From Sulfitobacter sp. LCG007 (lineage in GTDB: Bacteria; Pseudomonadota; Alphaproteobacteria; Rhodobacterales; Rhodobacteraceae): a stretch of DNA of 64,000 bases. The stretch spans positions 99,256 to 163,255 of the forward strand of contig NZ_CP161806.1 of NCBI RefSeq assembly GCF_040801785.1, written 5' to 3'. The notes below the pieces were generated by a model. It worked only from the letters and a program-made list of their open reading frames with translations. It did not search any database and was not told where the DNA came from. The position numbers and the translations under genes are program-made. Of this stretch, positions 43,835-52,104 are shown in pieces. Within the stretch, counting starts at the first letter, position 1. Each line of letters opens with the position of its first letter.

Positions 43835-45634
43835 TCAGATCACGCTCGCGCCGGTATCGGCCGAACCCACGAGCCTGCGGAAACTCGCGAAAAGCTCGCG
43901 CCCCTGCCCATGCTCGTTGCCACTCAGGTCCGCCTGCGCGGCGGGACGTTCTGTCACCCCCTCGGTCACGATCTCGAGCGTGCCGTGCTCGGCATCCACA
44001 CGCAAGATGTCCCCATCCTGCACCCGCGCGATATTTCCCCCGTCGAGCGCTTCCGGACAGACATGGATCGCCGAGAGCACCTTGCCAGAGGCTCCCGACA
44101 TCCGCCCGTCCGTCACCAGCGCCACTTTGAGCCCCCGCGCCAGCAGGTTCGCGAGCACCGGGGTCAGGCTGTGCAGCTCGGGCATCCCGTTGGCCTTCGG
44201 TCCCTGAAACCGCACCACGACCACCACGTCACCGTCGAACTCGCCCGCCTTGTAGGCCGCCTTGACGTCTTCCTGGTCATGAAAGACCCGCGCAGGCGCC
44301 TCGACAACCCGGTGCTCGGGCGTCACAGCAGAGACCTTGCAGACCGCCGTCCCCAGCGACCCGCTCATCCGCTTCAGCCCCCCGGTGGGCTGGAACGGAG
44401 CGTTCGCCGGCCGCACGATCTTGTCGTTGAGGCTCTCCTTCGTTCCGGCGACCCACTCCAGCACGCCATCGTTAAGCTTCGGCTCCTGCGTGTATTGCTC
44501 GAGCCCCTGCCCCGCGATGGTCGTCACATCCGGGTGCAGCAGCCCCGCCCCCAGCAGCTCGCCGATCAGGAATCCGAGCCCCCCGGCCGCGTGGAAATGG
44601 TTCACGTCCGCCAGCCCGTTCGGATAGACCCGCGCCAGCAGCGGCGTTACATCCGCCAGATCCGAGAAATCCTGCCAGTCGAGGATGATGCCCCCCGCCC
44701 GCGCCATCGCCACGAGGTGGATCAGCAGGTTGGTCGACCCCCCCGTCGCATGCAGGCCGACGATCCCGTTGACATAGGCCCTCTCGTCCAGAACGTCGCA
44801 GACCGGCGTATATTCGTTGCCGAGGTTGCTTATCGCCAGCGACCTCTCGGCGCCGGCCACGGTCAGCGCATCGCGCAGCGGCGTGTTGGGATTGACGAAG
44901 CTCGACCCCGGCAGGTGCAGGCCCATGAACTCCATCAGCATCTGGTTGGTGTTCGCCGTGCCGTAGAAGGTGCAGGTGCCCGGCCCGTGATAGGCCGCCA
45001 TCTCTGCCGCCATCAGCACGTCGCGCCCGACCTCTCCGGCGGCAAAGGCCTGACGGACCTTGGCCTTCTCGTCGTTGGAGATGCCCGAGGTCATCGGCCC
45101 CGCCGGCAGGAAGATGCCCGGGATATGCCCGAAGGCCTGCGCAGCGATCACCAGCCCCGGCACGATCTTGTCGCAGACCCCGAGGTAGACCGCCGCGTCA
45201 TAGGTGTTGTGGCTCAGCGCCACGCCTGTCGCCATTGCGATCACGTCGCGCGAGAAAAGACTCAGCTCCATGCCCGCCGTCCCTTGGGTCACGCCGTCGC
45301 ACATGGCAGGCACCCCGCCGGCGACCTGCGCGGTGCCGCCGATGCGGCGCGCGGCGCTGCGGATCAGCTCGGGATAGCGCTCGAACGGCTGATGCGCCGA
45401 TAGCATGTCGTTGTAGGTGGTCACGATGGCAAGGTTGCCCGCATCGCGCGTCGCCAGCGCCTCCTGGTCTGGACCCGCTCCGGCATAGGCATGCGCCTGC
45501 CCGCTGCAGCTCAGATGCGCACGCGCCGGTCCGTCCTCTGCCGCCCGACGCATGCGCGACAGATAGGCGCCGCGGCTCTCCTCACTGCGTGCGATGATGC
45601 GGTCGGTGACGTTCTTCAGCATGTCGTTCAGCAT
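43835..45634 (-). CDS. edd: Phosphogluconate dehydratase
   Basis: This is a 599-residue protein started at the ATG at 45634 (GAGGAGAG upstream); the frame extends 36 bases more without support. It belongs to the IlvD/Edd family and dehydrates 6-phosphogluconate to KDPG with an iron-sulfur cluster. Motifs are [57 protein letters not shown] and [13 protein letters not shown]. The length is typical (about 600). Edd and Eda together form the core Entner-Doudoroff route. A LacI-type operator lies 80 bases upstream. Confidence 0.96.
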   Translation of the reverse strand: MLNDMLKNVTDRIIARSEESRGAYLSRMRRAAEDGPARAHLSCSGQAHAYAGAGPDQEALATRDAGNLAIVTTYNDMLSAHQPFERYPELIRSAARRIGGTAQVAGGVPAMCDGVTQGTAGMELSLFSRDVIAMATGVALSHNTYDAAVYLGVCDKIVPGLVIAAQAFGHIPGIFLPAGPMTSGISNDEKAKVRQAFAAGEVGRDVLMAAEMAAYHGPGTCTFYGTANTNQMLMEFMGLHLPGSSFVNPNTPLRDALTVAGAERSLAISNLGNEYTPVCDVLDERAYVNGIVGLHATGGSTNLLIHLVAMARAGGIILDWQDFSDLADVTPLLARVYPNGLADVNHFHAAGGLGFLIGELLGAGLLHPDVTTIAGQGLEQYTQEPKLNDGVLEWVAGTKESLNDKIVRPANAPFQPTGGLKRMSGSLGTAVCKVSAVTPEHRVVEAPARVFHDQEDVKAAYKAGEFDGDVVVVVRFQGPKANGMPELHSLTPVLANLLARGLKVALVTDGRMSGASGKVLSAIHVCPEALDGGNIARVQDGDILRVDAEHGTLEIVTEGVTERPAAQADLSGNEHGQGRELFASFRRLVGSADTGASVI

Positions 45635-45953
45635 CGGCTCTCTCCTCGTGGGGGCGGGTTGCCGGTGCACGATCCCGAAGGCTTTTCCGGCCCGCCATCC
45701 TGCGGCACAATTCTGTTAGCGCTAACTTAGCACGCCGCGTGACGTCCTTCAATCGCCCCCCGCCCGACGTGTCGGCGCAACGGTCTCTGTGGGACCGGGA
45801 CGCAGCCTGTTGCGGGAATATGCGGCGTGGATCTTCGACAATGCCCAAATTGCGGGCAATTCCGCGAGCCCGTCACGACCCGAGCGCACCTCTTGCGGCA
45901 AACCCTCCCGGCCGGGTCTTTACTTCGCTCCGGCTCTGGCCCTGCATTCGCTC
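45635..45953. other. Intergenic region between divergent edd and nasT
   Basis: This stretch of 319 bases holds the LacI-type palindrome at 45715-45726 near edd. A small inverted repeat (TGCCC 45842-45846, GGGCA 45854-45858) lies nearer nasT. An in-frame extension of nasT begins at 45789 but its translation is low-complexity and unlike NasT. No other gene or RNA was recognised. Confidence 0.45.
45715..45726. promoter_or_regulatory. LacI-family operator upstream of edd-eda
   Basis: GTTAGCGCTAAC is a perfect 12-bp palindrome with the central CG step usual for LacI-family sites, flanked by T on the left and TT on the right. It lies between edd and the divergent nasT gene, 81 bases before the edd start. 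No LacI-family gene is in the window, so the regulator is encoded elsewhere. Confidence 0.75.
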
Positions 45954-46538
45954 ATGGCCAGCCAGCTTTCCATCATCATCATCGAAAAGGAACGTGACCG
46001 CGCGCTGATGATCGCGGACGCGCTCTCGCGGGTCGACGACTATCAGACGCACATCGTCTCGGATGTGACCGGGTTGCGCCAGTCCATCGCCGAGCGCAAT
46101 CCCGACGTGGTCCTTGTGGACCTCACGAGCCCGACACGCGACATGCTCGAGGAGCTCGCCCTGGCCTCCGGTCCGCTGGAACGCCCGGTCGCGCTCTTTG
46201 TCGATCGCACCGACAGCAGCCTCACGCGGCAGGCGGTCGAGGCAGGGGTCTCGGCCTATGTGGTGGACGGTCTGCACCCGAACCGGATCCGTCCGGTTCT
46301 CGATGCCGCGATTGCCCGCTTCCACATGTTCCAGCGCATGCGCTCCGAACTCGAGGCGACGAAGAAGGCGCTTCACGAGCGCAAGATCATCGAACGCGCC
46401 AAGGGCATCCTCATGCGTTCGCGCGGGCTTGGCGAGGACGAGGCCTATGCCCTGCTCCGCTCGACGGCGATGGACAAGGGGCGGCGGATATCGGATGTGG
46501 CCGAGGCGCTGGTGACGGCGGCGGACCTTCTGTCATGA
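45954..46538 (+). CDS. nasT: NasT-type ANTAR antiterminator of nitrate assimilation
   Basis: This is a 194-residue protein from ATG 45954 (MASQLSIIIIEKERDRALMI). Residues 1-120 form a receiver-like domain (VVLVDLTSPTRDMLEEL, with Asp in the usual acceptor strand). Residues about 130-194 are the ANTAR RNA-binding domain, including KIIERAKGILMRSRGLGEDEAYALLRSTAM. NasT binds paired hexaloop stem-loops in a leader RNA to stop termination. NasS, encoded next with an ATGA overlap, holds it inactive until nitrate binds. A matching leader is at 49434-49563. Confidence 0.93.
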   Translation: MASQLSIIIIEKERDRALMIADALSRVDDYQTHIVSDVTGLRQSIAERNPDVVLVDLTSPTRDMLEELALASGPLERPVALFVDRTDSSLTRQAVEAGVSAYVVDGLHPNRIRPVLDAAIARFHMFQRMRSELEATKKALHERKIIERAKGILMRSRGLGEDEAYALLRSTAMDKGRRISDVAEALVTAADLLS

Positions 46539-47713
46539 GCGCGCTCGAACTGACCGCCGGATTCATCCCGCTGGTGGACGCGGCCCCGCTGGTCGTTGCC
46601 CGCGAGATCGGTTTCGCGGAAGAGGAGGGCCTGTCGCTCTCCCTCGTCCGTGCGCCGAGCTGGTCGATGCTGCGCGACATGCTCGTTCTGGGCCAGATCG
46701 AGGCCGCGCACATGCTCGCGCCCGTGCCGGTCGCGATGGCGCTCGGGCTCGGCGGGCTCTCGGACCGCATCGACGTGCTGTCCGTGCTGTCGGTCAACGG
46801 CAACGTTGTCGGGGTGTCCACGGCCCTCGCCGCCCAGATGCGCGCCGCCGGCCATTCGCCTTCGGCCTTCAACGATGCCGGGGCGACCGGGCGCGCGCTG
46901 ATCGGTCTGGGGCGGCCCCTGCGAATCGGCGTGCCCTTCCCCTTCTCCATGCATGCCGAGCTGCTCTACTACTGGCTCGGTGCGCTTGGGTATGCCGCGC
47001 CCCAGGCGCTGGACGTGCGGACCTTTCCCCCGCCGCTCATGGCAGAAGCGATCGCCGCGGACGAGATCGACGCCTTCTGCGTCGGCGAACCCTGGGGGTC
47101 GATCGCGGTCGAGAACGGGTCGGGCGAACTCATCCTTCCGACCGCGGCGATCAGGGCGTTCGCTCCGGAGAAGGTGCTGGCAGTACGCCACAGCTGGACC
47201 GAAACCGAGCCGGAGATCACCGGCCGGCTGATGCGTGCGGTCTGGAAGGCAGGGCGCTGGCTTGGCCGGGCGGAAAACCGGATCACCGCTGCCGAGTTGC
47301 TGCAGCGGCCCGAGTATCTCGGGGTTTCGCCCGAGGTGATCGACCGGGCGCTGACGGGCACGCTGGTCACGGCGCGCCACGCGCCCGAGCAACGGGTGCC
47401 TGGCTTTCTGGAATTCTTCGGGGGTGGCGCGACCTTTCCGTGGAAATCGCAGGGCGCTTGGATCGCGGCGCAGCTTGCCGCGCGACTCGGGCTTGAACGT
47501 GGAGCGGCGGTGAATGCGGCCAAGTCCGTGTTCCGCACGGATCTCTACCGCCAGCACCTCGCGGGGACCGGGGCAGAGATGCCGGGCGCGTCCGAGAAGC
47601 TCGAAGGGGCGCTCGACGCGCCGACCGCGGCCGCGTCGGGTACGGGAAAGCTGATGCTTCTGCCGGACCGCTTCTTTGACGGCACCATATTCGATCCGGG
47701 CGCCTCGTCCTGA
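46535..47713 (+). CDS. nasS: NasS-type cytoplasmic nitrate sensor
   Basis: This 392-residue protein of the NrtA/CmpA binding-protein fold has no signal peptide (it starts MSALELTAGFIPLVDAAPLVVA). It should stay in the cytoplasm, as NasS sensors do. Ligand-site segments shared with NrtA are visible: IEAAHMLAPVPVAMALG, RIGVPFPFSMHAELLYYWLGALG, FCVGEPWGSIAVENG. It sequesters NasT when nitrate is absent. The gene is coupled to nasT and convergent with the sugar transferase gene 19 bases on. Confidence 0.93.
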   Translation: MSALELTAGFIPLVDAAPLVVAREIGFAEEEGLSLSLVRAPSWSMLRDMLVLGQIEAAHMLAPVPVAMALGLGGLSDRIDVLSVLSVNGNVVGVSTALAAQMRAAGHSPSAFNDAGATGRALIGLGRPLRIGVPFPFSMHAELLYYWLGALGYAAPQALDVRTFPPPLMAEAIAADEIDAFCVGEPWGSIAVENGSGELILPTAAIRAFAPEKVLAVRHSWTETEPEITGRLMRAVWKAGRWLGRAENRITAAELLQRPEYLGVSPEVIDRALTGTLVTARHAPEQRVPGFLEFFGGGATFPWKSQGAWIAAQLAARLGLERGAAVNAAKSVFRTDLYRQHLAGTGAEMPGASEKLEGALDAPTAAASGTGKLMLLPDRFFDGTIFDPGASS

Positions 47714-47732
47714 GCGGCCGAGGGCGCGCCGG

Positions 47733-49190
47733 TCAGGCGGCGGTAGGATCGTAGATGGCAAATGGCGTGCGCAGCAGGATCGTGATGTCGAGCCAGACCG
47801 ACCAGTTCTCGATATAGCGGAGGTCGTCGTCGATGCGGCGCTGAAGCTGCTCGGGCTCGGTGATTGCGCCGCGCCAGCCGTTGACCTGGGCAAGGCCCGT
47901 GATCCCCGGCGGGAAACGGTGACGGACCGCATAGTTGCCCACCAGATCGCTGAAACTCTCCCGGTCCGACGACGCGGCGGCAAGCGCATGGGGCCGCGGT
48001 CCGACCAGAGACAGCGACCCCTGCAGCACGTTGAAGAGCTGCGGCAGTTCGTCGATGGAAAACTGCCGCATGATCCGGCCCGCCGGGGTAACGCGGGCGT
48101 CGCCCGGCGTCACCACCTCCACGCCGCGCGGATCGCTCTGCTCGCAATACATGCTGCGGAACTTCCACACCTTCACGATCCGATGGTTGAAGCCGTAGCG
48201 GTCCTGCTTGAAGAGGATGGGCCCCGGGCTGCTGAGCTTTACCGCGAGCGCGGCAACCAGCATCACGGGCGAGAGCAGCAGCAGCGCGGCGACGCCTACG
48301 ACAACATCGAACAGCCGCTTGGTGAGCCGGCGATGGAAGCCGAAGGTCATCGCCCTTCCGCCCGGCCCGCCGGTATCGGGAAAGCGGAAATCGTCGCTGA
48401 TCTGTGAAAGATGCACCGCGACGGGCAGTACGCTCAGCCGTTCCATCATCTCTTCCAGCCGCTCCTTTGCGGTGGTCGGCACTGTGACGATGATGAGGTC
48501 GATCTCGGCGATCTGGCAGAAACGCACCATCGCTTCGAAGTTGCCGATCTGCGGCACCTCGAAGATCCGTTCGGGAACGCGGCCCGATTCGCGGTCGTCG
48601 AAGATGGCGCAGACACGCACGTCGTTTTCCTTGTACGCATCGAGCCCGCGCAGGACACGCTTCGCCTCTTCGGGATCTCCGCCCGCGAGGATCGCGCGCC
48701 GCGCGGTCAGACGCGATTCGATCGCCCAGCCGATCAGAAGGGCGACGAATGCGCGCTGCGGGAGCACGGCAAAAACCACCACCGCCGCGGCGACGACAGG
48801 GAATTCATGGTGGTCATGTCCAGCTTCGGGCGGGTGCGTCAGCATCATCGTCGCCAGCGGAACGAATGCGAGAAGCATGGCAGCCTGCGCCACGTTCCAC
48901 CTGTTGCGGAGCGACCGCGGGGAATAGCCGACGAAGATCATGACCGCGATGACCCCCATGCTGGCGAGCATGAAGGCGTCGAGAACTCCCGGTCTGTCGT
49001 GATTGCCGTGGAAGAAATTATAGCTCGAGAACCACATGGCGAGGCTGAGCGCCACGAAGTCGAAACAGATCGCGATCACGGACACACGGGCCGCGACGAC
49101 CGCAGGGCGCGAGAATCCCGAGGCGAGCCGCATTGCCGCTTCGCCCAGTGCATAGTCGGTTCCCGCCGGGACCGAACCCGTCCTGTTCAT
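47733..49190 (-). CDS. Exopolysaccharide-type undecaprenyl-phosphate sugar phosphotransferase (WcaJ/ExoY family)
   Basis: This is a 485-residue polyprenyl-phosphate hexose-1-phosphate transferase. The N-terminal half has four to five membrane segments and a CoA-binding-like Rossmann domain (RRAILAGGDPEEAKRVLRG). The C-terminal catalytic part shows KRLFDVVVGVAALLLLSP, SSPGPILFKQDRYGFNHRIVKVWKFRSM and FSIDELPQLFNVLQGSLSLVGPRP. It starts polysaccharide synthesis at the inner membrane. No other polysaccharide gene is in the window; it stands alone on the minus strand between nasTS and the nitrate operon. Confidence 0.92.
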   Translation of the reverse strand: MNRTGSVPAGTDYALGEAAMRLASGFSRPAVVAARVSVIAICFDFVALSLAMWFSSYNFFHGNHDRPGVLDAFMLASMGVIAVMIFVGYSPRSLRNRWNVAQAAMLLAFVPLATMMLTHPPEAGHDHHEFPVVAAAVVVFAVLPQRAFVALLIGWAIESRLTARRAILAGGDPEEAKRVLRGLDAYKENDVRVCAIFDDRESGRVPERIFEVPQIGNFEAMVRFCQIAEIDLIIVTVPTTAKERLEEMMERLSVLPVAVHLSQISDDFRFPDTGGPGGRAMTFGFHRRLTKRLFDVVVGVAALLLLSPVMLVAALAVKLSSPGPILFKQDRYGFNHRIVKVWKFRSMYCEQSDPRGVEVVTPGDARVTPAGRIMRQFSIDELPQLFNVLQGSLSLVGPRPHALAAASSDRESFSDLVGNYAVRHRFPPGITGLAQVNGWRGAITEPEQLQRRIDDDLRYIENWSVWLDITILLRTPFAIYDPTAA

Positions 49191-49433
49191 GTGCAGACCT
49201 CGTTGACGCGGATTCGCGACCCGTAGCCCGGTGACATATCAGCCCCCCGTTAAATGGCCGTGCTCTCCCGGCGGCTCCGCCTTTCGCAATCTGCATAAGA
49301 TTCGAACGATCCCCGCCGATCCGCCCAGCAAACGGTCGCATCGGGACCTCTCGGCTCGAAATCGGGCGCGGCGAAACCGACACAGGCATTTTGTGCTTCC
49401 ACGGATGCCGCCTTCGCCCTTATGCAAGATCCA
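49191..49433. other. Intergenic region upstream of the nitrate-operon leader
   Basis: This gap lies between the divergent sugar transferase start (49190) and the NasT leader. It should contain both promoters. No clear -35/-10 pair or regulator palindrome was recognised, and no gene. Confidence 0.4.
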
Positions 49434-49563
49434 GACAAGAGCAACGATGCTCCGTCGATACCCCCCCGAAGCAGGGATTTTCCCGAGCAAAGCCGCTCGA
49501 TCCGACCGGACATGGTTTCCGGCGGACGACAGGCTTTGATTGCCGGGGGCTTCTCCTCCCGGC
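49434..49563 (+). promoter_or_regulatory. ANTAR (NasT) antitermination leader upstream of nrtA
   Basis: Two stem-loops with six-base loops are present. Loop 1 is AACGAT (49443-49448) on stem GAGC/GCTC, extended by GAC/GTC across a small bulge. Loop 2 is AAAGCC (49489-49494) on the perfect stem CGAGC/GCTCG (49484-49499). Both have A at loop position 1 and G at position 4, the known ANTAR recognition rule. Further hairpins follow: CCGGA/TCCGG (49506-49522) and GCCGGG/CCCGGC (49542-49563), the latter a likely terminator ahead of nrtA at 49589. NasT should prevent that termination when nitrate is present. Confidence 0.8.
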
Positions 49564-49588
49564 GCTTATACGATGCGAGGACAGACAG

Positions 49589-50956
49589 ATGTTCAGAACC
49601 ACCCTCATCGGAACCCTTCTCACCACCGCGCTTGCCGTGCCCGCCCTGGCCGAGCTCGAGCTCGAGAAGGACGAACTCACCCTCGGCTTCATCAAGCTGA
49701 CCGACATGGCCCCGCTCGCGGTGGCCTATGAACAGGGCTATTTCCTGGACGAAGGACTCTTCGTCACCCTGGAAGCCCAGGCCAACTGGAAGGTGCTGCT
49801 CGACGGCGTGATCGACGGCCAGCTCGACGGCGCGCACATGCTGGCGGGCCAGCCGCTTGCCGCGACCATCGGCTACGGCACCGAGGCGCATATCATCACC
49901 CCCTTCTCGATGGATTTGAACGGCAACGGCATCACCGTGTCGAACGAGGTCTGGGAGATGATGAAGCCCAACATTCCCACCATGGACGACGGTCGCCCGC
50001 AGCACCCGATCTCGGCCGAGGCGCTGGCCCCGGTGGTCGATCAATTCCGCGCCGAGGGCAAGCCCTTCAACATGGGCATGGTCTTCCCGGTCTCGACCCA
50101 CAATTACGAGCTGCGCTACTGGCTCGCCGCCGGAGGCATCAACCCGGGCTACTATTCGCCCGACAACGTCACCGGCCAGATCGGGGCCGACGTGTTCCTC
50201 TCGGTCACGCCTCCGCCGCAGATGCCCGCCACGCTCGAGGCCGGGACGATCAACGGTTATTGCGTGGGTGAGCCCTGGAACCAGCAGGCCGTTTTCAAGG
50301 GCATCGGCGTGCCCGTGATCACCGACTACGAGCTCTGGAAGAACAACCCCGAGAAGGTCTTCGGCATCACCGCAGAATTCGCCGAGCAATACCCCAACAC
50401 GACGCTCGCCCTGACCAAGGCGCTGATCCGCGCCGCGATCTGGCTTGACGAGAACGACAACGCCAATCGCGAGGAAGCCGTCGAGATCCTCAGCCGCCCG
50501 GAATATGTGGGCGCGGATGCCGAGGTCATCGCCAACTCGATGACGGGCACCTTCGAATACGAAAAGGGCGACACGCGCGACGTGCCCGATTTCAACGTCT
50601 TCTTCCGCTACAACGCGACCTATCCGTTTTATTCCGATGCGGTCTGGTACCTGACCCAGATGCGCCGCTGGGGCCAGATCGCCGAGCCGAAGGACGATGC
50701 CTGGTATGACGCGACCGCGAAATCGGTCTACCGCCCGGACATCTACCTTCAGGCCGCGCGCCTGCTGGTGGACGAGGGGATGGCCGACGCGGCCGACTTC
50801 CCCTGGGACAGCGACGGCTACAAGGACGCGACGCCGGGCGAGGACGTGATCGACGGCATCCCCTTCGACGGCCGCACACCCAACGCCTATCTCGACAGCC
50901 TGCCCATCGGTCTCAAGGGCGAACAGGTCGTCGTCGGCGACCAGATCCAGGGCTGA
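49589..50956 (+). CDS. nrtA: Nitrate ABC transporter substrate-binding protein
   Basis: This is a 455-residue protein from ATG 49589, with GAGG eight bases upstream. A Sec signal peptide ([21 protein letters not shown]) is followed by the NrtA fold: [60 protein letters not shown]. There is no lipobox, unlike cyanobacterial NrtA, so it is probably a free periplasmic protein. It passes nitrate (perhaps nitrite) to NrtB. Expression is predicted to be gated by the NasT leader directly upstream. Confidence 0.95.
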   Translation: MFRTTLIGTLLTTALAVPALAELELEKDELTLGFIKLTDMAPLAVAYEQGYFLDEGLFVTLEAQANWKVLLDGVIDGQLDGAHMLAGQPLAATIGYGTEAHIITPFSMDLNGNGITVSNEVWEMMKPNIPTMDDGRPQHPISAEALAPVVDQFRAEGKPFNMGMVFPVSTHNYELRYWLAAGGINPGYYSPDNVTGQIGADVFLSVTPPPQMPATLEAGTINGYCVGEPWNQQAVFKGIGVPVITDYELWKNNPEKVFGITAEFAEQYPNTTLALTKALIRAAIWLDENDNANREEAVEILSRPEYVGADAEVIANSMTGTFEYEKGDTRDVPDFNVFFRYNATYPFYSDAVWYLTQMRRWGQIAEPKDDAWYDATAKSVYRPDIYLQAARLLVDEGMADAADFPWDSDGYKDATPGEDVIDGIPFDGRTPNAYLDSLPIGLKGEQVVVGDQIQG

Positions 50957-50962
50957 GGCCCC

Positions 50963-50987
50963 TGCCGGGCGGCCTCTCCGCCCGGCA
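50963..50987 (+). repeat. Intercistronic hairpin between nrtA and nrtB
   Basis: GCCGGGCGG (50964-50972) and CCGCCCGGC (50978-50986) form a perfect 9-bp stem with a CCTCT loop, extended by one T-A pair. There is no U-tract. Such hairpins after a binding-protein gene commonly protect its mRNA or reduce readthrough so that the binding protein is made in excess. Confidence 0.7.
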
Positions 50988-51017
50988 CCCCGAACCGACA
51001 GCAAGGAGCCTGTAGCC

Positions 51018-52100
51018 ATGACCGCCATAGACCCTGTTCTCATCGAGGCCCGCCAGAAGGAAGACCGCCGCGCGCGCCTCTTCACCCGCATCAACAAGGC
51101 CGATGCCTGGTTCAAGGTGCTGGGCCTCGCCTGGATCACGCCGATCCTGCGCACCGCCGCGGGCGACGATCCCGCGACCCAGATGAAAAGCCTCTGGCAG
51201 CTTCTCGGCGTGCCAGTGCTTGCCATCGCGGGCTTCCTCGCCCTCTGGGCCGCGCTGGCACCCACCGTCCAGACGTCGCTCGGCGCCATTCCCGGACCCG
51301 CGCAGGTCTGGGAAGAGGCGCTCAGCCTGCATTCGGACGCGATCGCCAAGGCGGAGCGCAAGGCGAAGTTCGAGGACCAGCTCGCGAAGCGCAACCAGAA
51401 GCTCATCGATGCGGGCCGCGCCTCGGAGGTAAAGACCGTCTCCTATACCGGCGCGCCAAGCTACTACGACCAGATCGCGACCTCGATCGTGACCGTCTTC
51501 TTCGGCTTCCTGATCGCCACCATCGTCGCCGTGCCCCTCGGGATCCTCGCCGGGCTCTCGGTCACGGCAAGCGCGGCGATGAACCCGCTGATCCAGATCT
51601 TCAAGCCGGTCTCGCCACTCGCCTGGCTGCCCATCGTCACCATGGTCGTTTCGGCGGTCTACACCACCTCGGACGGGCTTTTCGCCAAGTCGTTCCTCGT
51701 CTCGGCGATCACCGTCACGCTGTGTTCGCTCTGGCCGACGCTGATAAATACCGCCCTCGGAGTCGCCTCCATCGACCGCGACCTGGTGAACGTCTCGAAG
51801 GTCCTGAAGATGAACACATGGACCAAGATCACCAAGCTGGTGCTGCCCTCGGCCCTGCCGCTCATCTTCACCGGCCTGCGCCTGTCGCTCGGAGTCGGCT
51901 GGATGGTCCTGATCGCGGCCGAGATGCTCGCCCAGAACCCCGGCCTCGGAAAGTTCGTCTGGGACGAGTTCCAGAACGGCTCGTCCTCCTCGCTGGCCCG
52001 GATCATGGTCGCCGTCCTGACCATCGGGATCATCGGCTTCCTGCTCGACCGGGTGATGTTCGCCCTGCAGTCCCTCTTCACCTTCTCCGCGAACAGGTAG
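51018..52100 (+). CDS. nrtB: Nitrate ABC transporter permease
   Basis: This 360-residue BPD_transp_1 permease starts with an unusual hydrophilic N-terminus, then a membrane segment (LLGVPVLAIAGFLALWAAL). A charged stretch of about 50 residues (KAERKAKFEDQLAKRNQKL) precedes the core. The core shows NPLIQIFKPVSPLAWLPIVTM and the EAA loop NVSKVLKMNTWTKITKLVLPSALPLIF. AAGGAG lies upstream. It forms the membrane channel for NrtA-delivered nitrate. Confidence 0.94.
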   Translation: MTAIDPVLIEARQKEDRRARLFTRINKADAWFKVLGLAWITPILRTAAGDDPATQMKSLWQLLGVPVLAIAGFLALWAALAPTVQTSLGAIPGPAQVWEEALSLHSDAIAKAERKAKFEDQLAKRNQKLIDAGRASEVKTVSYTGAPSYYDQIATSIVTVFFGFLIATIVAVPLGILAGLSVTASAAMNPLIQIFKPVSPLAWLPIVTMVVSAVYTTSDGLFAKSFLVSAITVTLCSLWPTLINTALGVASIDRDLVNVSKVLKMNTWTKITKLVLPSALPLIFTGLRLSLGVGWMVLIAAEMLAQNPGLGKFVWDEFQNGSSSSLARIMVAVLTIGIIGFLLDRVMFALQSLFTFSANR

Positions 52101-52104
52101 GCCC

